DNA of 30,916 nucleotides from CAZSMK01 sp964608095. Lineage in GTDB: Bacteria; Sumerlaeota; Sumerlaeia; MWCT01; JAGHBZ01. A program made the position numbers and the translations under genes. Positions 18,128 through 26,464 of the stretch are shown piece by piece (the stretch's first letter is position 1; each line of letters opens with the position of its first letter). The notes under the pieces were generated by a model that saw only the letters and a program-made list of their open reading frames with translations, did not search any database and was not told the DNA's origin. The stretch covers positions 1 to 30,916 of the forward strand of contig CAZSMK010000062.1 of NCBI GenBank assembly GCA_964608095.1. The letters are read 5' to 3'.

Positions 18128-18553
18128 TTAAAATTCCCCTTCTGCATCCTCCTCGTGACTCACCTCATTAAGAACCTTTTCATCGACGAATATCGGTATG
18201 TCGAGCCGCGAGGCAAGAACAATGGCATCGCTTGGGCGGGAGTCGATTATGACTTCGTTCCCCTCTGCATCGGTAAGTACCAGATTTCCATAAAAAGTAT
18301 CGTTACGAAGATCGCATACGATAACATGTTTCAGTGTTACATTCAGGCCTTCAAGGATATTGATGATCAAATTATGCGTGAGGGGTCGAGGCGGGTCGAT
18401 CTTGCGAATCGCAAAATCCATTGCCATCGCTTCGGTATGTCCGATATATATGGGAAACACCCGCTTACCATCTTTCTCGCCGAGGATAATAATTTGATGT
18501 GCGAGCGATTCCTCGTTAATTTGTATCTCTCGTAGTTCCATTTCCACCAGCAT
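18128..18553 (-). CDS. Bifunctional nuclease family protein (DUF151)
   Basis: A 141-residue protein matching the BFN/DUF151 family: HQIIILGEKDGKRVFPIYIG near the N-terminus, then EAMAMDFAI and DSRPSDAIVLASR, which are the conserved blocks. Plant relatives have DNase/RNase activity; in bacteria the role is poorly defined. ATG 18553 has GAGGTGA at good distance. It lies 56 bases after pilT on the same strand and may be co-transcribed with it. It converges with treT, with about 40 bases between the stops. Confidence 0.9.
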   Translation of the reverse strand: MLVEMELREIQINEESLAHQIIILGEKDGKRVFPIYIGHTEAMAMDFAIRKIDPPRPLTHNLIINILEGLNVTLKHVIVCDLRNDTFYGNLVLTDAEGNEVIIDSRPSDAIVLASRLDIPIFVDEKVLNEVSHEEDAEGEF

Positions 18554-18609
18554 TGTTTCACCTCATTGTTTTGACATATATTCCGGAAGAAAGAAGAGCC
18601 GTTATCCGC

Positions 18610-19677
18610 TCAACCGATCATTTTCAAGACTTCATCAGGCTTCCTGGCGTTGAGCATCATTGCCTCGCGTGTTATGCGGCGATTCCGGTAAAGTTCAACA
18701 AGTGAGCGGTCCATAGTTTGCATGCCGTATTGTCCGCCCGCCTCGATCATACCCGGTATTTGATACGTCTTCCCTTCTCGCACCAGTGCACGGATGGCGT
18801 CGGTGGCGACCAGAATTTCAACCGCAATCTCTCTTCCCTTCCCACGGGCGGAGAGCAGAAGCCGCTGCGAAAGGATGCCCTCGAGTACACCGGAAAGCTG
18901 AACACGTACTTGTTCTTGCTGGTGAGGGGGGAACACGTCGATGATTCGTTCAATCGTTTGCGATGCATCAACCGTGTGAAGGGTTGAGAAGACAAGGTGA
19001 CCGGTCTCTGCTGCAGTGAGCGCAGCGCTGATCGTTTCAAGGTCTCGCATCTCTCCTACCATGATAACGTCCGGATCCTGACGAAGGACATATTTCAATG
19101 CATTGGCAAATGAATGGGTGTCTTCGAAGACTTCACGTTGTTCTACCAGCGCTTTTTTGTGGGACAATAAGTACTCGATGGGATCTTCAATCGTAATAAT
19201 ATGACACTGACGTTCACGGTTGATAAGATCAACCATTGCAGCAAGAGTAGTGGACTTCCCTGAACCGGTTGGTCCTGTTACGATCACGAGCCCCGCAGGT
19301 CTGCGCGACATGCGTTCACACACCTGTTTGGGTAAATGAAGTTCCTCGAACCCACGAATAACAGCGGGAATAACGCGAAACGCTCCCGCTATCGTTCCGC
19401 GCTGATAATGAATATTGACTCGAAACCTGCTTACACGCGACACGCTGAGCGAGAAATCCAATTCCTTGTTTTCCTCAAACTTCTGCTTTTGGGCGTCGCT
19501 GAGGATGCTATAAATCATCCTTTTTGCTTGGTCCGGCGTTATCTCATCCTCGTCCTCAACATCCTGAAGAATTCCGTCTACCCGGATCGCTGGTGGACGC
19601 CCCACAGCAAGATGAAGGTCTGATGCCTCCCTCTCCACCGTCAGCTTTAAAAGGTCTATTAGATTCATTTGCCCCAT
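18610..19677 (-). CDS. pilT: Type IV pilus retraction ATPase PilT
   Basis: A 355-residue hexameric secretion ATPase. It has an N-terminal PAS-like region, Walker A GPTGSGKSTT (135-144), Asp box ITIEDPIEY (162-170), Walker B DVIMVGEMRD (203-212), His box LVFSTLHT (228-235) and the PilT-specific AIRALVRE motif near 290, a variant of AIRNLIRE. It powers pilus retraction and twitching from the cytoplasmic face. ATG 19677 has GGAG six bases upstream. No other pilus genes are in the window, and pilT often stands apart from them. PilU is an alternative, but the AIR motif favours PilT. Confidence 0.94.
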   Translation of the reverse strand: MGQMNLIDLLKLTVEREASDLHLAVGRPPAIRVDGILQDVEDEDEITPDQAKRMIYSILSDAQKQKFEENKELDFSLSVSRVSRFRVNIHYQRGTIAGAFRVIPAVIRGFEELHLPKQVCERMSRRPAGLVIVTGPTGSGKSTTLAAMVDLINRERQCHIITIEDPIEYLLSHKKALVEQREVFEDTHSFANALKYVLRQDPDVIMVGEMRDLETISAALTAAETGHLVFSTLHTVDASQTIERIIDVFPPHQQEQVRVQLSGVLEGILSQRLLLSARGKGREIAVEILVATDAIRALVREGKTYQIPGMIEAGGQYGMQTMDRSLVELYRNRRITREAMMLNARKPDEVLKMIG

Positions 19678-19772
19678 CCTTTGCTCCGTTTATTTATAGT
19701 ATCATTGTTTTTATCAAAAGGTTCTGTTGTGTGTCAATCATTTAAACCATCTGGTTTTAGTGAATACGGTTT

Positions 19773-20519
19773 TTAATCGTCGGTGTCACCTATCTTTTTG
19801 AGAAACTCCATGAACCCGCGGTTAGTGGGAAATTTACTTACAAAATGACAAATCAACTTCACTTCAGGAATGGCATTGTGAGGGCAGCCGGCAAAACGCA
19901 CCTCTTTGAGAAATAACGCGTCGACATCCGAGTCGCCGAATCCCGCCATATCCGCACAGCCTATACCGGTCTGTTCTGAAAGCCACTTGATTCCTACCCC
20001 CTTGTCAATGAGGTGCGAGGAGAAATTAATTACCGTGCGCGTTCTGCTGATACGGAAATCGACGCTATAGGGTTGTATGAACTCGTCCGCCTCGTTCCAG
20101 AGAGCATCGACTGTCAATGGATGGTAAGGAATAATCGTAATCTCGGTGAATTTGCCGGGTTCAAGAGCGATAGGGCGTGTACCATTCAAAAACTGTTCGC
20201 CGATATGCCGGTAAAGGAGATTGTACTTCTTTTTCATCTCAACGTCGAAGGTGGGATTGATAAGGAGCGTGCGAGTAGAAAAGTCGTACAAGACTCCGCC
20301 GGATTCGCATATCACCGGCATAAAACAATCGATTGCCTGGACCATGGCTTCTACATAAGGTTGTGGTCTTCCCGTGCACACCGTAATTGGTGGGATATGA
20401 TCATTTTCACGCGCTGAGCGGTTCCATTCCTGAAGATGCTTTAAAAAATCCAGATCGAAACGGCTTATGCCACCTTCCGTCAAACATCCATCGATATCGC
20501 TTACAATCAAACGAATCAT
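19773..20519 (-). CDS. HAD-superfamily phosphatase, Cof/MPGP-like (type IIB cap)
   Basis: A 248-residue HAD hydrolase. Motif I is SDIDGCLT with nucleophile D8 and acid D10. Motif II is TVCTGRP, a lysine lies in DKGVGIKWL, and motif IV is GFGDSDVDAL. The middle region is a type IIB cap, as in phosphoglycolate phosphatase, mannosyl-3-phosphoglycerate phosphatase and sucrose-phosphate phosphatase. It should dephosphorylate a small sugar phosphate or acid; the exact substrate cannot be told. It lies 95 bases upstream of pilT on the same strand, with no evident functional link. A link to the trehalose locus is not supported, because that locus has its own phosphatase domain. Confidence 0.82.
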   Translation of the reverse strand: MIRLIVSDIDGCLTEGGISRFDLDFLKHLQEWNRSARENDHIPPITVCTGRPQPYVEAMVQAIDCFMPVICESGGVLYDFSTRTLLINPTFDVEMKKKYNLLYRHIGEQFLNGTRPIALEPGKFTEITIIPYHPLTVDALWNEADEFIQPYSVDFRISRTRTVINFSSHLIDKGVGIKWLSEQTGIGCADMAGFGDSDVDALFLKEVRFAGCPHNAIPEVKLICHFVSKFPTNRGFMEFLKKIGDTDD

Positions 20520-20751
20520 ACTTACCCGCTCCTGCCGTTTCGTTATTTCATCTATTTTACATTGAATGCGGTGTGGATATCATGAATTCAATCTGTTGGT
20601 GCGTTAACCGATTGAATCGCTTTTTTACCTGATAAGAAACAGGGTAAAAAGTGTGTTGGAACAGGGTCAAGATATTTATCAGGAAAAAGTTGAACGGGAC
20701 AGTGGTATTTTAATCCACAAAAGAGACTTTTATGATGCCGGCTGGACGAAT

Positions 20752-21708
20752 CTATAGGGCGCAACAGGTGTATTTGAACTCAATATCGAGTCCGAGAGAC
20801 TTCGCATAGTCCAACGTTTCGTCGTTCCAGAGGGCCATTTTATTGAGTCCCATATCCAATGCTATTCGTTCCAGTGCGACGCTGTACATACCGCGTGGGC
20901 GGCTGCACCCCAGCGAAATCGGTATGTCCATGAACAAGTCACGTGCGTGAAGTATCACAGCAGCGACGTCCTTGAGCGCGGGTGGAGCGCATTTTCCAAG
21001 AGGGGTTCCCGGAAGCGGCATGAAAACGACAAGACTGATCTGGGTCGGTTCATACTTCTTAATCATCCTGAGTGCATTATATTCTCCGATAATTCTCCCA
21101 TGGTCGATACCGATGACAATATGAGGAACCACATTCAAACCCTTACGAGTGAGCAAATCAAGCGTCTGCTCGATTCTCTCCAATCCGCAGTCAAGATTAT
21201 GAACGCGAGACAACGTTTCCGCCGAGCCAACCACGTCAATAAGAACGCGATACACGTTGGAATTCCCTAAGCCCTCTGCAGTCTCCTCATCAACAAGACC
21301 CGAATGTACCGAGACCTTAAGGGAAGTCTGGCTTGTAATCATTTTGAGAACAGGGAAAAAAGGCTTCCACGGAATCTCACCCTGAGGAGTGCTGCCACCC
21401 GTAATAAGACATCCGGGAAATCCTTGTTTGTCCAGTTCAAACGCCTTTTTAAGCAATTGCTCGGGTGTGGAGCAGTCGATCATTCGCCGAAGTAGGCGTC
21501 CTCTGCAATGCGCACATTGGAGATAGCAACGTTTTCCCGTTATCGATAAACCCGGATACGCTCCGCGCCGCTGATCTATACGGAACATGCCGGGAAGGTA
21601 AAACGTTATTTTTCTGCCATGCAAGCTCCACGAACGGAGGCGCACCATTTCCATCCGTTTTATTTCTGAACTACTCGGTGAAAATATAAATTGGGGTTTT
21701 CTCTGCAT
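20752..21708 (-). CDS. BioB-like radical SAM protein, possible lipoyl synthase subunit LipS2
   Basis: A 318-residue radical SAM enzyme. The cluster motif is C61-X3-C65-X2-C68 (KRCYLQCAHC), and GGSTPQGE follows at about residue 104. The region before it, RSWSLHGRKITFYLPGMF, and SITGKRC resemble what I recall of LipS2, one half of the two-protein lipoyl synthase described first in Thermococcus. The second BioB-like protein at 29054 resembles the other half. LipS1/LipS2 together insert sulfur into octanoyl-protein. This is family recall, not a search; a plain radical SAM annotation is the safe one. The start is uncertain: ATG 21708 lacks a ribosome site, and ATG 21654 or 21648 are close alternatives. 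Confidence 0.78.
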   Translation of the reverse strand: MQRKPQFIFSPSSSEIKRMEMVRLRSWSLHGRKITFYLPGMFRIDQRRGAYPGLSITGKRCYLQCAHCRGRLLRRMIDCSTPEQLLKKAFELDKQGFPGCLITGGSTPQGEIPWKPFFPVLKMITSQTSLKVSVHSGLVDEETAEGLGNSNVYRVLIDVVGSAETLSRVHNLDCGLERIEQTLDLLTRKGLNVVPHIVIGIDHGRIIGEYNALRMIKKYEPTQISLVVFMPLPGTPLGKCAPPALKDVAAVILHARDLFMDIPISLGCSRPRGMYSVALERIALDMGLNKMALWNDETLDYAKSLGLDIEFKYTCCAL

Positions 21709-22049
21709 TTTGTGAAATAGCTTATTAAAAAAAGATTGTTACATCTTTCCCTCGTGAATATCAAAGATTTCTCTACCGATTTATCAAAAAGAGAACTATT
21801 ATAAAAAACACAACACCCCTGTCTTTTATAATCATTTCTGCATTCCTAATTTCTTAAAAGGTGTAATGTTGATGGTATCTAATCCCCATAAATAGAACTC
21901 CCTGGTTTTTTGAAAATAATACTGGACAAAAGAAAACGTGCGTCCTACGATATTTGATTACCAAAATTAAATTATAATACCAGAGTTAAAGAACCATTGG
22001 TCGATGAAGTGATCCTATTTTTTTTCATCTGTGAAAGGAGGTGAAGAGG
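21709..22049. other. AT-rich divergent intergenic region
   Basis: The region separates the minus-strand radical SAM gene from the plus-strand protease gene and should hold promoters for both. The best candidate is listed separately at 21973-21978. Other TATAAT-like hexamers occur (21827-21832 plus, 21798-21803 minus) without good -35 partners. No gene is seen. Confidence 0.5.
21973..21978 (+). promoter_or_regulatory. Candidate -10 box of the protease gene
   Basis: A perfect TATAAT about 70 bases before the chosen GTG start. No convincing -35 box lies 16-18 bases upstream, so this is only a candidate. Confidence 0.3.
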
Positions 22050-23723
22050 GTGAATATCCGATTCATTACCCTATGTAGTTTTGGACTACTCTTTATGATG
22101 TTATATGGAGCAGGAGCCGCCCAGACCGAGCCGCCCGCATCGGTGGTTAATCCCGATATAATCATGGAATATGCCGAGCCGGTGGGACCAGGGTTACTTC
22201 CGACAGGATTCAGACCGAACCTGGGACAAGCGCCGACGTTGGCGCCGGGAATAAAGCCCGGAGTGAAAGCCCCCCTTGTACCGCCAGCCTCGTGGGATTG
22301 GCGCACCAGCGGTGGTACGACCTCAGTTAAAAACCAGGGGTCATGGGGTACCTGCTGGATTTTCGGTTCTATGGGTGAAGTCGAAGCTAAAGTCAAACTC
22401 CGCGAGACTCCTCCATCCGATCCCGATTACGCCGAGATGGATGTACTCGAAGGAGTCGCCGAGGGAGCATCAAATGTATTAGGTGGTCATACCATGGAGG
22501 TGGCGAACCATCTCTCGCGTTACGCCACCATCGATGAGTCGGCGAATCCTTATTCCACTGCCGGATCGTTTCCCAGTCCGCCCATACCCAATTACTGGAA
22601 CCCACCGAAAGGTACTCCTCTAAAAGTCGCACAAGAATGGCACGATCTCGGAAACCTCGATAACATTGGTTATGTCAACTACTTGAAGAACTTGATTTAC
22701 ACCATAGGACCGGTAACCGCATCCGTCCGGGTGGATACAATCAACTCTTGGGCTCTATACGGATCGCCTGCACCGGGTGTCTCCTTCAATAGCATGTCCT
22801 GGAACAGCGATTGGGTTGTGCCCTATCTTTCAACTACCGCATCACCCGATCATTGTATTCTTATAGTGGGATGGGACGATAACAAGTTTTGGTACGACGG
22901 CGGAGGTCCGGGTGCGTGGTTGGTCAAGAACAGCTGGAGCACGTCATGGGGCTCGCCCAGCGCGGATGCCGGCTATTTCTGGATCGCCTACGGCTCCGCA
23001 CGCATCGGCGCACAAGCCGCCTACTACCCACGGACAGGCTATAAAGACTACCAGACCGGCGAGACACTTCTCCATTACGATGAGTTCGGTAGCTGGGGAA
23101 GCGCCGGGTGGTCTTCTCCTTCAATCTATGACGTCTTTATGCTGAACGTCTATACACCGCCCTTCGACGGCGAGATTAAAACCATCGAGTTCTGGGCAAA
23201 GTACCAGAACCTCTATTTCGATGCACGTATCTATGACAACTGGAACTACCCCGGTGACACCACGGCAACGCCGACCCTGCAGCTGGGGAGCCGTGAGAGC
23301 GGGACATTAACCGATGCAGGGTATTACTCGATTCCTTTATCCACTCCGGCCCAGGTGACTGCCGGCGATGATATTTACATTCTCCTTCGCTTGATCGAAC
23401 CCAGCAATACCTATACGGGCATAATCCCGTTCGAAGCAGATGCAAGCGATTATGGCTGGCTCTGGTTCCCGAACTCCAAAACAACTCAGACCAATAAATG
23501 TTATGCCCGATATAATACGACCCAGTCGTGGGCAAATATGAATTCTCTGGGCGATGTAGGTGTGCGAGGTCGCTTGTTCCCATCCTCGGCGACACCTACA
23601 CCGACGCCAACACCTACACCGACTGCAACGCCGACTCCTACACCGACCGCAACGCCGACTCCGACTCCAACTCCCACACCAAGTCCGACACCAAGCGGAT
23701 TGACAGACTGGCACAGACTGTAA
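22050..23723 (+). CDS. Secreted papain-family (C1) cysteine protease with lectin-like domain and Thr-Pro tail
   Basis: A 557-residue exported protease. A hydrophobic signal peptide (ITLCSFGLLFMMLYGAGA) is followed by a short pro-region and the C1 catalytic domain: QGSWGTCW with nucleophile near C102, SPDHCILIVGW with H near 268, and WLVKNSWSTSWG with N near 294. After it lies a beta-rich region (about 320-505) resembling the lectin-like domain found in archaeal and bacterial C1 peptidases. A low-complexity Thr-Pro linker follows. Only eight residues come after the linker, with no anchor or dockerin. The start is GTG at 22050, not the open GTG at 22041, because AGGAGG ends at 22041 and sits 8 bases before 22050. 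A terminator follows at 23767. Confidence 0.88.
   Translation: MNIRFITLCSFGLLFMMLYGAGAAQTEPPASVVNPDIIMEYAEPVGPGLLPTGFRPNLGQAPTLAPGIKPGVKAPLVPPASWDWRTSGGTTSVKNQGSWGTCWIFGSMGEVEAKVKLRETPPSDPDYAEMDVLEGVAEGASNVLGGHTMEVANHLSRYATIDESANPYSTAGSFPSPPIPNYWNPPKGTPLKVAQEWHDLGNLDNIGYVNYLKNLIYTIGPVTASVRVDTINSWALYGSPAPGVSFNSMSWNSDWVVPYLSTTASPDHCILIVGWDDNKFWYDGGGPGAWLVKNSWSTSWGSPSADAGYFWIAYGSARIGAQAAYYPRTGYKDYQTGETLLHYDEFGSWGSAGWSSPSIYDVFMLNVYTPPFDGEIKTIEFWAKYQNLYFDARIYDNWNYPGDTTATPTLQLGSRESGTLTDAGYYSIPLSTPAQVTAGDDIYILLRLIEPSNTYTGIIPFEADASDYGWLWFPNSKTTQTNKCYARYNTTQSWANMNSLGDVGVRGRLFPSSATPTPTPTPTPTATPTPTPTATPTPTPTPTPSPTPSGLTDWHRL
23592..23693 (+). repeat. Low-complexity Thr-Pro coding repeat
   Basis: About 34 codons of nearly pure ACN-CCN, with occasional Ala and Ser, encode the Thr-Pro tail of the protease. 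Such tracts slip easily, so length and frame at the 3' end may vary between strains or be an assembly artefact. Confidence 0.85.
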
Positions 23724-23766
23724 GATCTCTATAATGTGGAGTTAAAGAATTCTTGCCTTTATTGGC

Positions 23767-23808
23767 GGGCGGGGAGCCTTTCCTTGTCCGCCCTTTCTTT
23801 TTTTCACT
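23767..23808 (+). terminator. Intrinsic terminator after the protease gene
   Basis: GGGCGG (23767-23772) pairs with CCGCCC (23788-23793); an inner GGA/TCC pairing shortens the loop. The T-rich stretch TTTCTTTTTTTTC follows at once. It lies 43 bases after the protease stop. Confidence 0.65.
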
Positions 23809-23825
23809 CTATAGGGGGAGTGCAC

Positions 23826-23855
23826 TTGACATTTCCCGTTGCCCGACATTATACT
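23826..23855 (+). promoter_or_regulatory. Sigma-70 type promoter of the ABC-F gene
   Basis: A perfect -35 TTGACA (23826-23831), an 18-base spacer and -10 TATACT (23850-23855), five of six matches. Transcription should begin near 23862, leaving a leader of about 120 bases before the ABC-F start. Confidence 0.65.
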
Positions 23856-23892
23856 TATATTCAAATAGTATCTGAAAAACAGGGTAAAAGTT

Positions 23893-23938
23893 CTCGCTGC
23901 ATACTGATATTCGTGGCGAGTTTTTTTTCGCCTTTTTT
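23893..23938 (+). promoter_or_regulatory. Leader with two overlapping terminator-like hairpins
   Basis: Hairpin A: CTCGC (23893-23897) with GCGAG (23916-23920), extendable by GU pairs, followed by eight T (23921-23928). Hairpin B: GGCGA (23915-23919) with TCGCC (23928-23932), followed by six T (23933-23938). They share bases and cannot form together. Both lie between the promoter at 23826 and the ABC-F gene, so an attenuator is likely. Confidence 0.5.
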
Positions 23939-23983
23939 CCCTTCTTTACATGACGTACGATCTTGTAATAGAGACAATTGTGA

Positions 23984-25792
23984 ATGAAAGTAATGCTTCA
24001 AATACAGAATGTTAATAAAGCCTTTGGACCGGTAACGATTTTTGAAGACGCAACGGTTTCGTTTCTCAACAACCAGAAAGTCGGCGTGATCGGACAAAAC
24101 GGTTCCGGAAAAACCACGCTCTGTAAAATTATTACGGGAGAAGAGAAACCCGAAGGGGGCGTTGTAGTCAAAAGCAACGATCTACGCCTTGCGTATCTTG
24201 AACAGCAAGATGCCTTCCGGCAGGACGAGGGTGTACTGGATTTTCTCATACGCTATACTGGTAGAGAGGAATGGGAATGTGCACGGATAGCAGGTCGGTT
24301 TCAGCTGAAAAACGAGCTGTTGACCACGCCGATAGGTTCTCTTTCCGGTGGATTCCAGACACGAGTCAAGTTGGTGGCAATGCTGCTTGGTGAACCAAAT
24401 TTTTTGGTACTCGACGAGCCGACAAACTATCTCGACCTTAAAACGCTCATACTCCTCGAGAATTTCCTCAAGGATTATTCCGGCACGTTTCTTATCGTAT
24501 CGCATGACCGTGAATTTCTCAAGCGAACATGTGACCATACCCTGGATGTCGAGAACGGCGGCTTGACCCTTTACCCGGGCAATGTCGAGGATTACCTCGA
24601 GTTCAAGCAAGAGCAGTTAGACCACAGGGAACGTTACAACAAGAATCTGGAAGCCAGGCAGAAGCAAATCCAGACCTTCATAGACAAATTCAAGGCTCGT
24701 AAGGACGCCGCTGCACGCGCAAAATCAAAACAGAAACAAATAGAGCGTCTGGAACGAGAAAAAATAGAAATTCAACATCCCATGAGTAGGGTTCGTATAA
24801 GGATGCCCTATATCGAGCCCAAAAAAGGCATTGCGCTGCAATGCCATGAACTTGCTATCGGCTATCCGGACAAGATTGTTGCAGAGAACATTGACTTTGA
24901 TATGAATCGCGGCGCCAATATTGCAGTCCTCGGCGATAATGGCGAGGGGAAAACGACGTTTCTTCGAACTATTGCGGGCGATTTGACTCCCAGGGGCGGT
25001 TCTTTTAAATGGGGGCATAATCTCACCACCGCATTTTACGCTCAACACATCCCCTCGATGTTGAATCCCGACGAGACGGTGTACGACCACCTGCGCAGGA
25101 AAGCCGCGCCGGACGTCACGCACCAGGAGATTCTCAACATGGCAGGCAGCTTCTTGTTCCAGGGCGATGACGTCGACAAGAGAATCTCGATACTGAGCGG
25201 AGGTGAACGAGCGCGCGTCTGTCTCGCTGGCTTGCTCCTCAGCAAAACTCCCGTGCTCCTGCTCGATGAGCCCTCGAGTCATCTTGACTTTGAAACCGTC
25301 GAGGCGCTCGGCGAAGCCCTCCAAAATTTTAATGGCACCATCTTTTTCACCAGTCACGACCGGACGTTTGTAAGCCTTGTCGCTACCGAGATACTCGAGG
25401 TCAAGAACACCTCCATAACCCGCCTTCCGGGAAATTATGAGGAATATGTCTATCATCTCGAGACCCTTGCAAGAGAGAACGGCGACGAACCGGCTACGAA
25501 GAAAATTTCCGATTCACGCACAAAAGAAAAACCCAAGTCAGATTATACTGTGCGTAAAGAGCGAAAGGCTCAGCTGAACAAAATCAAGAACCAGATCAGG
25601 AGGGCTGAACGCCAACTCGACTTTTACCACAAAGAACAGGAGACCATTGCATCGACCCTGCAAAAGGAAAATCCCGTGTTCCCACGTGACCCCTATAAGC
25701 GGCTGGACGAACTCAGCAAATTGATCAAACGACAGGAAGACCTCTGGCTAAAACTCACACAGCAGATGGATTCCCTCGAAAGGGACTCATAA
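23984..25792 (+). CDS. ABC-F family ATPase (Uup/EttA-like ribosome-associated protein)
   Basis: A 602-residue soluble protein with two ABC cassettes and no membrane segments. The first has Walker A GQNGSGKTT (37-45), signature LSGGFQTR and Walker B LVLDEPTNYLD. An inter-domain linker rich in Lys and Arg (about 205-260) follows. The second has GDNGEGKTT, LSGGERARV and LLLDEPSSHLD. A C-terminal charged coiled coil (about 510-600) resembles that of Uup. ABC-F proteins act on the ribosome as translation factors or as antibiotic-protection proteins; which applies here cannot be told from sequence. The start is uncertain between ATG 23984 and ATG 23993, neither with a strong ribosome site. The leader upstream suggests attenuation control. 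Confidence 0.9.
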   Translation: MKVMLQIQNVNKAFGPVTIFEDATVSFLNNQKVGVIGQNGSGKTTLCKIITGEEKPEGGVVVKSNDLRLAYLEQQDAFRQDEGVLDFLIRYTGREEWECARIAGRFQLKNELLTTPIGSLSGGFQTRVKLVAMLLGEPNFLVLDEPTNYLDLKTLILLENFLKDYSGTFLIVSHDREFLKRTCDHTLDVENGGLTLYPGNVEDYLEFKQEQLDHRERYNKNLEARQKQIQTFIDKFKARKDAAARAKSKQKQIERLEREKIEIQHPMSRVRIRMPYIEPKKGIALQCHELAIGYPDKIVAENIDFDMNRGANIAVLGDNGEGKTTFLRTIAGDLTPRGGSFKWGHNLTTAFYAQHIPSMLNPDETVYDHLRRKAAPDVTHQEILNMAGSFLFQGDDVDKRISILSGGERARVCLAGLLLSKTPVLLLDEPSSHLDFETVEALGEALQNFNGTIFFTSHDRTFVSLVATEILEVKNTSITRLPGNYEEYVYHLETLARENGDEPATKKISDSRTKEKPKSDYTVRKERKAQLNKIKNQIRRAERQLDFYHKEQETIASTLQKENPVFPRDPYKRLDELSKLIKRQEDLWLKLTQQMDSLERDS

Positions 25793-25842
25793 AATCTTCG
25801 AGTGAGTTTAGGGTAAAAAAGGCTGTCCCACAATTTACGTTG

Positions 25843-25858
25843 GATGCGAAGACGCATC
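25843..25858 (+). terminator. Weak terminator candidate after the ABC-F gene
   Basis: GATGCG pairs with CGCATC around an AAGA loop, followed by TTCACTTT rather than a clean T-run. It is the only hairpin close to the ABC-F stop (50 bases). Confidence 0.3.
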
Positions 25859-25960
25859 TTCACTTTAGATAAGCGTGAGACATCTCGCTCCGAGACCGTG
25901 TCGTACCTCGCGACCGTGTCACGCTTCGCGACCTGAGTCACTCTTAATACGGCGCGGACA

Positions 25961-26002
25961 CCGCCTCGCAGCCGTAAGCCGCCGCCTCGCAGCCGTAAGC
26001 CG
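25961..26002. repeat. Two perfect tandem copies of a 21-bp unit
   Basis: The unit starts CCGCCTCGCAGCCG and ends TAAGCCG; the second copy runs 25982-26002. A third copy begins (CCGC) and then diverges. It is not coding. Confidence 0.75.
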
Positions 26003-26232
26003 CCGCACTCCAAAATTTATCTTCGACTCTTTGATTCAATTATTGAATGACCGGACTGACCTTCTGATTACAGATTAGAACACTGAATTAGCCGGCAGGT
26101 TTTTTCAGTCACCCCCGCGCGTTCTGTCGTTTGAGTCGTTGCAGTCGTTTATGTCCTTCATCCTGGGGTCAAACCTCCTTTTCCCTAACCTTTCCGGTGC
26201 AAACAGTGGTCATTTGATTGGCGGTTAAATAC

Positions 26233-26432
26233 ATGCAGGATAAGCGCCCTCGCTTGTCTTCCTTATAACGTAAGAATTTTCGGTACTACTAATGACTTAC
26301 GGCAGATACCCGATGCGGTTGTCCTGCGTATGTAATGTAGGATAAGCGTCCTCGCTTGTCTTCCTTATATCGTAACAATTTTCGGTACTACTAATGACTC
26401 ACGGGTGACACCCGAGACGGTTGTCCTGCGTA
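26233..26432. repeat. Near-tandem pair of ~98-bp hairpin-bearing repeats (period 102 bp)
   Basis: Copies at 26233-26330 and 26335-26432. Each begins ATGYAGGATAAGCG and ends TTGTCCTGCGTA. The ends are inverted repeats: GCAGGATAA pairs with TTGTCCTGC with one GU. Just inside the left end, AGGATAAGCG folds on CGCTTGTCTT around a four-base loop (CCCT or TCCT). Differences fall in the loop, at a GU-tolerant position, or in the centre. After copy 2 a fragment, GTACTACTAAT, of the repeat recurs at about 26432. Confidence 0.75.
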
Positions 26433-26464
26433 GTACTACTAATAGGTGTGCCCCCTGACCCCCC

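Larger units (their letters stand above)
25793..26464. other. Repeat-bearing convergent intergenic region
   Basis: The gap lies between the stops of the ABC-F gene and the DUF4438 gene. It contains a small hairpin at 25843-25858, imperfect repeats of a TCGCGACCGTGTC-like word around 25890-25935, a 21-bp tandem repeat at 25961-26002, and a 102-bp near-tandem repeat from 26233. No coding frame is convincing. Confidence 0.6.

Noticed and set aside
18122..18138. GGGAA/TTCCC hairpin near the convergent ends of treT and the DUF151 gene
   Set aside because: Only five base pairs, overlaps the coding end of the DUF151 gene, and has no T-run on either strand.
20586..20626. ATTCAATC/GATTGAAT stem followed by TTTTTT, terminator-like on the plus strand
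   Set aside because: The stem is AT-rich with a 16-base loop, and no plus-strand gene lies upstream of it; the genes on both sides are on the minus strand.
22025..22396. Minus-strand frames antisense to the protease gene
   Set aside because: They are shadows of a gene with a signal peptide and complete catalytic motifs on the plus strand.
25816..25834. AAAAAAGGCTGTCCCACAA, reminiscent of an insertion-sequence end
   Set aside because: No matching inverted end, target duplication or transposase is present within the window.
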